NCBI GenBank assembly: GCA_948663575.1
Contig: CAPNAV010000028.1
Span: 1 to 11,075 of the forward strand
Direction: 5' to 3'
DNA length: 11,075 bases
Origin: an uncultured Candidatus Saccharibacteria bacterium
Lineage (GTDB): Bacteria > Patescibacteriota > Saccharimonadia > Saccharimonadales > Saccharimonadaceae
The notes under the pieces were generated by a model. The model saw only the letters and a list, made by a program, of their open reading frames with translations, was not told the origin of the DNA and ran no database searches. The position numbers and the translations under genes were made by a program. Of the stretch, positions 6,012 through 11,075 are shown piece after piece (within the stretch, counting starts at the first letter, position 1; each line of letters begins with the position of its first letter).

Positions 6012-7253
6012 ATGAAGTCAAATAATTTCCGTGATATTCTTACTATCATTAAATTCACTATGCGCGACATCCTCAGCCGCAAATCCTTCCGTGTTTCCAC
6101 GGCTATTATTGTCGTCTTGATTATTCTTGGTTTTAACATACCAAACATTCTTAGCTCTTTTGATGAATCAGAATTCAAAGATACTATTCTTATTTCCGAT
6201 CAACAAGAAGTTTTTGAGGGGCAGCTCGACCTCATTAATCAAGCCGATCTTGATACTGAGTTCCAAATCGAACCTCTCGACCTCAACACTATCACAGAGC
6301 GTATCAATAATGACGATATTAATGCCGCCATTATCGTCAACAAAAACGCCGACAATAATATTCAACTCACCTACCTCACCAAGAATCTCGCTACTGTCAG
6401 CAACTTTCCTAACCGCATTCTTGACGCACTTAGTGCTATCTATACCGACGTAAAAATTGAACATCTCAATCTTACTCCCGATCAGGTCGCCTCAATCTCT
6501 CCAAATTTCGAACTCGCGCTCGAACAAACCGAATCCCAGGTCGTAGGTGGCAATATTTTTGCCATGATGATCCTATCTTGCGTACTCTTCTTCGCAATTT
6601 ACTTCTGTGCATACCAAGTTTCCAGCTCCATTACCATCGAAAAAACCTCCAAAATCATCGAAACTCTCGTTACTTCTACTAGCCCTCGCAATATCGTCCT
6701 CGGCAAAACCATTGGCATCGGCCTAGTGGGACTTTTACAGATTACACTCTTCGCTATTGTAGCCATCATTAGCGCGTACTCCTTCCTTGATTCAGAACTT
6801 ATCGATATGCTATTCAATCTTTCCAGCCTTACTCCATATCTCGCCATCATGACGATTTTATACTTCATTCTCGGCTATTTCGCCTACGCGCTCCTCTACG
6901 CCCTCACCGGCTCCACTGTTAGTAAACCCGAGGACATTCAATCCGCCAACATGCCAGTCGCCATAGTCACTATGATCGGTTTCTATCTGGCCTATTTCAC
7001 CCTCACTAACCCCACCGGCGAACTTAACCTAATCGCCGCCATCCTTCCAATTTCATCGCCATTTTGCATGCCTCTCCGTATCATGATGGGGATCGCTAAT
7101 GGCTGGGAAGTTGCTTTATCAATCTTAATACTAATCGCTTTTTGCGCCATTGTCGCCCATATTGCCATTAAAATCTATTCCAACGCCATCCTTAATTACG
7201 GTACGAAAGCCAGCCTCAAAGAAATCATCAAAAACTACCGCCAACACTCATGA
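6012..7253 (+). CDS. ABC-2 type permease (NatB/YhaP-like)
   Basis: 413 residues with the YhaP/NatB layout: one N-terminal helix (about 30-48), a large extracytoplasmic domain of about 130 residues (49-180), then about five or six helices (about 181-203, 232-254, 272-300, 312-331, 338-358, 367-389). EKTSKIIETLVTSTSP (210-225), followed by GKTIGIGLVGLLQ (231-243), is the family's cytoplasmic coupling region. It forms the membrane channel for the ATPase encoded just upstream, with AGGAG 6 nt before its ATG. The stop TGA (7251-7253) overlaps the ATG of the AlkD-like gene at 7250, so this transporter and a DNA repair enzyme are made from one transcript. Exported substrate unknown; Na+, drugs or envelope precursors are possible. 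Confidence 0.9.
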   Translation: MKSNNFRDILTIIKFTMRDILSRKSFRVSTAIIVVLIILGFNIPNILSSFDESEFKDTILISDQQEVFEGQLDLINQADLDTEFQIEPLDLNTITERINNDDINAAIIVNKNADNNIQLTYLTKNLATVSNFPNRILDALSAIYTDVKIEHLNLTPDQVASISPNFELALEQTESQVVGGNIFAMMILSCVLFFAIYFCAYQVSSSITIEKTSKIIETLVTSTSPRNIVLGKTIGIGLVGLLQITLFAIVAIISAYSFLDSELIDMLFNLSSLTPYLAIMTILYFILGYFAYALLYALTGSTVSKPEDIQSANMPVAIVTMIGFYLAYFTLTNPTGELNLIAAILPISSPFCMPLRIMMGIANGWEVALSILILIAFCAIVAHIAIKIYSNAILNYGTKASLKEIIKNYRQHS

Positions 7254-7936
7254 CCCCATCCGAACTCCGCGATATTCTTGAAAGCCAAAGCGATCCTAGC
7301 TACCGCGAATTTCACCTCAAAACCTGCCCCAGCGCCGAGCACGTTCTCGGCGTCCGCCTTCCTGAACAACGCAAACTCGCCAAAGCGATCATCAAAAATA
7401 GTGATTATTTAGGCTTTCTAAGCGCTATCGAGCCGCATTATTACGAGGAAGTTCTCATTACTGGCATTATTATTGCTTCTGCGCCTATGGGTATCAACGA
7501 ACGCCTTGATTACATAATAGACTTTTTACCTCGCATCAACAACTGGGCTATTTGCGATACTTTCTGTAATAGTTTCAAAATTAAAGACCCCGACCTAGCA
7601 ACTTATTGGGATTTTCTCATGCAGCTCAAAAATAGCCATAAAGAATTCATTCTGCGCTTCATTCTTGTAATGATTCTTTGTCATTTTATCCGCCAAGAAT
7701 ATCTCGACCGCATTTTTACTCTACTAGACAATCTTCGATCAGATAAATATTACGTAGAAATGGCCGAAGCTTGGCTAGTGGCCGAAATCTTTACTAAATA
7801 CCCAGCGCAAGTCTTTGACTATCTACTACACGATCAGCTTTCCACCTTTGCTCACAACAAAGCCATCCAAAAAGCCTGTGAGTCCCGTCGTATCTCCGAC
7901 GAAGACAAGCAACGCCTCCGCAACATGAAACTCTAA
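7250..7936 (+). CDS. AlkD-like DNA glycosylase (DNA alkylation repair family)
   Basis: 228 residues, mostly helical HEAT-like repeats, matching the DNA alkylation repair family. AlkD releases bulky or positively charged alkylated bases such as 3-methyl- and 7-methylpurines without flipping them. The active-site pattern is present: NNWAICDTF (97-105) has Trp99 and Asp103 spaced like Trp109 and Asp113 of Bacillus cereus AlkD, and YYVEMAEAWLVAE (167-179) carries Trp175 near the expected place of Trp187. The length is close to AlkD, so it appears whole and active. The start overlaps the permease stop (ATGA) and has no Shine-Dalgarno, so it depends on translation of the transporter gene. That places a repair enzyme under transporter control, possibly because the exported compound or its stress damages DNA. 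Confidence 0.9.
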   Translation: MTPSELRDILESQSDPSYREFHLKTCPSAEHVLGVRLPEQRKLAKAIIKNSDYLGFLSAIEPHYYEEVLITGIIIASAPMGINERLDYIIDFLPRINNWAICDTFCNSFKIKDPDLATYWDFLMQLKNSHKEFILRFILVMILCHFIRQEYLDRIFTLLDNLRSDKYYVEMAEAWLVAEIFTKYPAQVFDYLLHDQLSTFAHNKAIQKACESRRISDEDKQRLRNMKL

Positions 7937-7960
7937 ACTCTAAATACCTGAAAAACTCTC

Positions 7961-7984
7961 GAAAATGTTGTAATTTTTACAACA
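7961..7984 (-). terminator. Intrinsic terminator of the Nudix gene
   Basis: TGTTGTAA (7966-7973) and TTACAACA (7977-7984) form a perfect 8-bp stem with a TTT loop. Read on the - strand the hairpin comes 4 nt after the Nudix stop and is followed by TTTTC (complement of 7961-7965), then another T5 at the complement of 7951-7955. On the + strand no T run follows, so it fits the - strand gene. The stem is AT-rich and likely modest. Confidence 0.55.
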
Positions 7985-7988
7985 CCAA

Positions 7989-8522
7989 CTAATCTGGATC
8001 TTTGCTTTCTTCGTTCAAAACTTTCATATGTTCGTTTTTCGCTTCACTAAAATATCCGTATTTTTCCGCCATCCTATACGCATACTCCACTAGTTCTACT
8101 GTATTGCCAAGTGGGGAAGATTTATCAGTCTCTTTCAAGGCTTCTTTTAACGACATTAGCACTCGTCCATAAATCCAATTATTCTCTCGATCTGGATCAG
8201 GTTTCGCTGGCATAATTTCCGAAACTAAGGCTACATATCTCGCCCAATTCTCGCAGTTTTGCAATTCGTCGTTTATCACCTCTAGATACCCCAAGTATTT
8301 ACAGCATTCAATCCTGCAATTAATCTCTTCTAGAACTTCCCGCCTCAGGGTTGCCTCCAAGTCTCTATCGGTTGCATCAACATGTCCACCTGTCGTCGGC
8401 CGAGCTTCGCCGTTCTTATATCTCAGCAAAACTCGCCCATCTTTCGTCACTAACACTGCATGCGCTCGCTGAAATTCACCATCCTTTGGAATTTGCTTCA
8501 AAAATAACTTATAAGTTTCCAT
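7989..8522 (-). CDS. Nudix hydrolase family protein with atypical Nudix box
   Basis: 177 residues from the ATG at 8522. Nudix enzymes cleave nucleoside diphosphates linked to another group, for example to clean up damaged dNTPs. The fold is recognisable: HAVLVTKDGRVLLRYK (21-36), GGHVDATDRDLEATLRREVL (45-64) and EEINCRI (65-71). REVLEE (61-66), the metal-binding helix, is intact, but the loop before it is one residue longer than GX5EX7REUXEEXGU, the first Glu is Asp or Arg (52-53) and the last Gly is Asn68. An upstream in-frame ATG at 8561 would add 13 hydrophobic residues and overlap the polymerase gene; I prefer 8522 because a - strand TATAAT sits 7 nt before it. It diverges from the polymerase, suggesting a link to nucleotide pool hygiene. 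Substrate not predictable; an isopentenyl-diphosphate-isomerase-like or regulatory role is possible. Confidence 0.82.
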   Translation of the reverse strand: METYKLFLKQIPKDGEFQRAHAVLVTKDGRVLLRYKNGEARPTTGGHVDATDRDLEATLRREVLEEINCRIECCKYLGYLEVINDELQNCENWARYVALVSEIMPAKPDPDRENNWIYGRVLMSLKEALKETDKSSPLGNTVELVEYAYRMAEKYGYFSEAKNEHMKVLNEESKDPD

Positions 8523-8549
8523 GACTCTGATTATAATATAATACATACT
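8523..8549. promoter_or_regulatory. Divergent leaderless promoters for Nudix (-) and polymerase (+)
   Basis: Only 27 bp separate the two ATGs. The near-palindrome ATTATAATATAAT (8530-8542) supplies both -10 boxes: TATAAT on the - strand (complement of 8530-8535) and TATAAT on the + strand (8537-8542). Each is exactly 7 nt from its start codon, so transcription should begin at or one base before each ATG. The two polymerase footprints overlap fully, so the genes should compete for initiation. No SOS-type dyad is visible here. Confidence 0.65.
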
Positions 8550-10040
8550 ATGGAAGCCCAAAATCGCATTTATGCTGCTATCGACCTCAAATCTTTTTAT
8601 GCCTCCGTGGAATGCAATGAGCGCGGACTCGACCCTTTGACTACTAATCTCGTCGTGGCCGACAAATCTCGTACTGATAAAACTATTTGTCTCGCCGTAT
8701 CGCCATCCCTTAAATCATATGGACTTGCTAGTCGCGCCCGCCTTTTTGAAGTTGTTCAAAAAGTCAAACAAATCAACTATGAACGTCAGCAATCCTCACC
8801 ACTCGGCATCTTCCTTGGCAAAAGCTCCAACAATGAAGAGTTAAAGCAAAACCCTAATCTCGCCCTCGACTATATCGTCGCTGTTCCACGCATGCAACAT
8901 TATCTCGACTACAGTTCCAAAATTTACAATATCTATATGCAACATGTCGCTCCTGAGGATATCTTTTCTTATTCCATCGACGAAATTTTCTGTGATATCA
9001 CAGGCTATCTTAAAATCGCCAATCTCTCTGCTAGTGAATTTGTCACCAAAATGATCAGCAATGTCTATCGCGAAACCGGGATTACCGCCACTGCTGGCAT
9101 CGGCACCAATCTTTTCTTAGCCAAAGTCGCCATGGATATTCTCGCTAAGCACGCCGAACCAAATCATGCCGGAGTTCGCATAGCTGAGCTAAATGAACGG
9201 TCTTTTCGCAAACAACTTTGGGCGCATCAACCTATCACCGACTTTTGGCGCATCGGTCGCGGCTACGCCAAACGTCTCCATAGCCATAATCTCTACACGA
9301 TGGGCGACATTGCCCGCTGCTCATTGGATAATGAAGAACTACTCTATCAACTTTTTGGTATCAATGCTGAACTCCTGATCGATCATGCTTGGGGATGGGA
9401 ACCAGCCAGAATTTCCGATATCAAGAATCATCGCCCGCTCACCAAAAGCCTCAGTTCTGGACAGGTCCTGCCTTGCCCATATATCAACCAAAAGGCTAAA
9501 GTCATCGTCAAAGAAATGGCCGAAGCGCTCTCACTAGATCTCGTCGCTAAACAGCTTATTACCAACCACCTTGTTTTGCATATTGTGTACGATAAAAATA
9601 ACTCCAGCCAGGAATCAACCACGGATATTTACGGTCGCCGCATCCCTAAGCCTGCCCACGGCACTCTGCGACTCAATTTTCTCACTTCATCCACTAGAAA
9701 AATCGTTCAAGGCTTCACGGAATTATTTGAACAGCATGTTAACCCGCACTGGACTGTGCGCCGTATCTATCTTTCCGTTAATAATCTCGTCCCCGAAGAC
9801 TCTAATATTAAATCTGAACTAAGCCTGCCTCAACAAACCGATTTCTTTACTGACTACGCCGAGCTGGAACAAAAGCAGCAACGAGAGCTCGCCCAAATCA
9901 AAAGTGAGCGTAAAGTTCAAACTGCTATTCTCAAAATTCGTGAACGCTATGGCAAAAACGCTATTCTACGCGGCACGAACTTCGAGGACGGCGCCACTAT
10001 GACTAAACGCCATCATCAAATCGGAGGTCATCGCGCATGA
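8550..10040 (+). CDS. Y-family DNA polymerase, UvrX/UmuC-like
   Basis: 496 residues. Translesion polymerases of this family copy past damaged bases with low fidelity. Catalytic acids are visible: Asp12 in AIDLKSFYASVE (10-21), and Asp144-Glu145 in YSIDEIF (141-147). Tyr17 is the likely steric gate against ribonucleotides, as in UmuC. TAGIGTNLFLAKVAMD (181-196) is the conserved palm segment, and GRGYAKRLHSHNLYTMGDIA (236-255) is the helix-hairpin-helix region. The little-finger domain spans about 295-415. The sequence around 30-75 and the long segment at about 80-120 match UvrX-type polymerases of Firmicutes and their phages rather than DinB. The C-terminal 80 residues are charged and coiled-coil-like (EQKQQRELAQIKSERK, 440-455); no clear beta-clamp motif was found. 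It overlaps the YolD-like gene by ATGA, the usual partner. All domains look complete. Confidence 0.94.
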   Translation: MEAQNRIYAAIDLKSFYASVECNERGLDPLTTNLVVADKSRTDKTICLAVSPSLKSYGLASRARLFEVVQKVKQINYERQQSSPLGIFLGKSSNNEELKQNPNLALDYIVAVPRMQHYLDYSSKIYNIYMQHVAPEDIFSYSIDEIFCDITGYLKIANLSASEFVTKMISNVYRETGITATAGIGTNLFLAKVAMDILAKHAEPNHAGVRIAELNERSFRKQLWAHQPITDFWRIGRGYAKRLHSHNLYTMGDIARCSLDNEELLYQLFGINAELLIDHAWGWEPARISDIKNHRPLTKSLSSGQVLPCPYINQKAKVIVKEMAEALSLDLVAKQLITNHLVLHIVYDKNNSSQESTTDIYGRRIPKPAHGTLRLNFLTSSTRKIVQGFTELFEQHVNPHWTVRRIYLSVNNLVPEDSNIKSELSLPQQTDFFTDYAELEQKQQRELAQIKSERKVQTAILKIRERYGKNAILRGTNFEDGATMTKRHHQIGGHRA

Positions 10041-10261
10041 GTACTAATACTGCCCAGTTTACTAATTTTCATCCGCAAACCCCCTCGCGCAAGATCGAAG
10101 ATTATGCTGATATTATCAATCTCCCGCATCACCGATCCAAAATCCATCCTCCTATGAGTCTCGAAAATCGCGCCGCTCAATTCGCTCCTTATGCCGCTCT
10201 CACTAGCCAACGTGACATTGTCGCCAAAGACGAAACTATCGCTGAACAAAGCATGCTATAA
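10037..10261 (+). CDS. YolD-like small protein, partner of UvrX-type polymerase
   Basis: 74 residues. YADIINLPHHRSKIHPPMSL (23-42), followed by ENRAAQFAPYAALT (43-56), is the core of small proteins encoded directly after UvrX-type Y-family polymerases in Firmicutes, often labelled YolD-like. YolD proteins have been suggested to play a UmuD-like helper role, but this is not well established. The remembered Firmicutes versions run on well past the AALT motif; here only 18 residues follow, so this one is short. The ATG overlaps the polymerase TGA (10037-10040) and is served by GGAGGT at 10023-10028, the best Shine-Dalgarno in the window, inside the polymerase gene. The stop TAA (10259-10261) is embedded in the VanZ promoter box, which may explain the early end. 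Confidence 0.8.
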   Translation: MSTNTAQFTNFHPQTPSRKIEDYADIINLPHHRSKIHPPMSLENRAAQFAPYAALTSQRDIVAKDETIAEQSML

Positions 10262-10262
10262 T
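10254..10262 (+). promoter_or_regulatory. Extended -10 promoter of the VanZ-like gene, overlapping the YolD-like stop
   Basis: TGCTATAAT is a perfect TGn-TATAAT. The hexamer 10257-10262 contains the TAA stop of the YolD-like gene (10259-10261). Seven bases follow before the GTG at 10270, so transcription should start at 10269 or 10270, giving a leaderless mRNA beginning with GTG. No Shine-Dalgarno precedes the GTG. Confidence 0.65.
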
Positions 10263-10269
10263 AATATCA

Positions 10270-10992
10270 GTGAAAAAATTTAATCTCTTGGTCAGTGTCG
10301 GACTCTATATTTTAGCCTTTTCTGTTATCAGCTATTATTTTGTCATCGAATATTTCGTACCCATCAACGGCTTTAATCTCACTCCATTCGATCGTCTCGT
10401 TCTGCTTATCGCCGGTTGTCTACCAATGTATTTTGCTGCCCGCATCATCCATCAAAGCAGTCCTAACCACACCACCTTCTTTTATAAATTTAATCTTATT
10501 GTTTGGTTAGTTATCTATTTACTCACTCTCGCCACTCTAACCTTATTCGATGATTATTCCTATCGCGATAATTTCGGCGAATTTAATCACTATATCTCCC
10601 GTCGCTACAATTTCATCCCATTTAATACAATTCAAACTTATATGTCTAAATATTTTGATGGCTACACCTCTTTTGAAGTCTTCTTCTATAATATTTTCGG
10701 CAACATTCTCGCTCTCATGCCACTTGGATTTTTGTTACCGCTCATTTTCAAACACCAAAACAACTTCCTAATTTTCTTGCTCACTACTCTCGCCATTACC
10801 GTCAGCATCGAAGTAGTTCAATATATCACCATTTCCGGCACTTGCGACGTCGATGATGTTTTGCTTAATACACTTGGTGCCTGCCTCGTTTTTCTAATTT
10901 TGCAAATTAAGCCACTCAAATCCCTTGTACATAAACTTTTTCTCAGCCAAACTTCTTTGCACCATTCTGAAACCGACTCAATGAACGAATAG
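10270..10992 (+). CDS. VanZ-like membrane protein
   Basis: 240 residues with GTG start. About six hydrophobic segments (roughly 5-27, 40-58, 76-95, 139-160, 166-185, 196-213). VanZ-family marks are clear: RRYNFIPFNTI (111-121), NIFGNILALMPLGFLLP (141-157) and the final motif EVVQY (181-185) with CDVDDVLLNTLGA (192-204). VanZ proteins sit in the cytoplasmic membrane; VanZ gives low-level teicoplanin resistance by an unknown route, and most relatives have no assigned function. The C-terminal tail (about 215-240) is polar with two His (231-232). This GTG is chosen because the first helix follows at once and a -10 box is 7 nt upstream. It is probably transcribed on its own, possibly with read-through from the polymerase genes. 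I infer an envelope role only. Confidence 0.9.
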   Translation: MKKFNLLVSVGLYILAFSVISYYFVIEYFVPINGFNLTPFDRLVLLIAGCLPMYFAARIIHQSSPNHTTFFYKFNLIVWLVIYLLTLATLTLFDDYSYRDNFGEFNHYISRRYNFIPFNTIQTYMSKYFDGYTSFEVFFYNIFGNILALMPLGFLLPLIFKHQNNFLIFLLTTLAITVSIEVVQYITISGTCDVDDVLLNTLGACLVFLILQIKPLKSLVHKLFLSQTSLHHSETDSMNE

Positions 10993-11044
10993 CCAACTCA
11001 TCTCAGCTTATGACTAGCCAGGTCTTGTTGCATAATTCCTGCTA

Positions 11045-11068
11045 CTAGCGCATGCTTATGCGCGCTAG
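11045..11068. other. Hairpin within a CTAG-rich end region
   Basis: CTAGCGCAT (11045-11053) pairs with ATG..CGCTAG (11058-11068) around a GCTT loop, nine pairs with a 2-nt bulge on the right arm. No T run follows on either strand, so it is a poor intrinsic terminator, yet it sits 53 nt after the VanZ stop where one would be expected. Four CTAG tetramers occur between 11014 and 11072. No gene is visible in 10993-11075. Confidence 0.4.
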
Positions 11069-11075
11069 CTAGATA

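Noticed and set aside
8523..8561. Longer Nudix start at ATG 8561
   Set aside because: It would overlap the polymerase start by 12 bp, add a hydrophobic 13-residue leader not expected in the family, and place the - strand -10 box inside the gene.
10993..11075. tRNA or terminator at the right edge
   Set aside because: No cloverleaf, T-loop or CCA end is seen on either strand, and the hairpin has no T run.
1..11075. CRISPR array, insertion sequence, prophage or integrase
   Set aside because: No regularly spaced repeats, transposase, terminal inverted repeats, direct target duplications or integrase motifs were found; UvrX-type polymerases occur on phages and plasmids, but no other phage gene is present.
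1..11075. Alternative genetic code with UGA as glycine
   Set aside because: TGA ends the permease (7251-7253) and the polymerase (10038-10040) in ATGA overlaps, and no in-frame TGA occurs inside a gene.

Overview
The window looks like a piece of a small, streamlined bacterial chromosome. I favour the Candidate Phyla Radiation, probably Saccharibacteria (TM7) or a near relative. The reasons are a very compact MetK (340 residues), tightly packed genes, several genes that appear to start at or almost at their transcription start, and Firmicutes-like operons (a YtrA-type regulator with ABC exporters, and a UvrX-type polymerase with a YolD-like partner). TGA acts as a normal stop (7251-7253 and 10038-10040), which argues against the groups that read UGA as glycine. 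The lineage is inferred from gene content, not from a phylogeny.

Layout. Positions 1 to about 66 look like the 3' end of a 5S rRNA on the + strand. A GT4 glycosyltransferase (76-1311, -) and metK (1348-2370, +) diverge from a 36-bp promoter region. A small membrane protein resembling DUF6512 (2460-2993, -) converges on metK. Next is a + strand transport cluster: a GntR/YtrA-type repressor with a 40-bp palindromic operator over its own promoter, an ABC ATPase, a six-helix permease, then a second NatA/NatB-like ATPase and permease pair behind its own extended -10 promoter. An AlkD-like DNA glycosylase overlaps the last permease by ATGA. A Nudix hydrolase (-) and a Y-family polymerase (+) diverge from a 27-bp promoter region. 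The polymerase overlaps a YolD-like small protein by ATGA, and a VanZ-like membrane protein follows from a promoter embedded in the end of that small gene. The last 83 bases hold only a hairpin and a cluster of CTAG sites.

How the genes may work together. The repressor, two ABC modules and alkD look like one inducible envelope or drug-stress unit with an added DNA repair gene. The Nudix hydrolase, polymerase and YolD-like gene form a DNA-damage or mutagenesis corner, although no SOS box is visible. VanZ, the glycosyltransferase and the DUF6512-like protein are envelope functions.

The most striking pattern is in the control sequences. Six genes that begin a transcript have a TATAAT-like box only 6 to 9 nt before the start codon, implying leaderless mRNAs. 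Most genes inside operons or with a long leader carry Shine-Dalgarno sequences (AGGA, AAGGAA, AGGAG, GGAGGT). I did not find a clearly new multi-gene system; the regulatory architecture is the part most worth following up.
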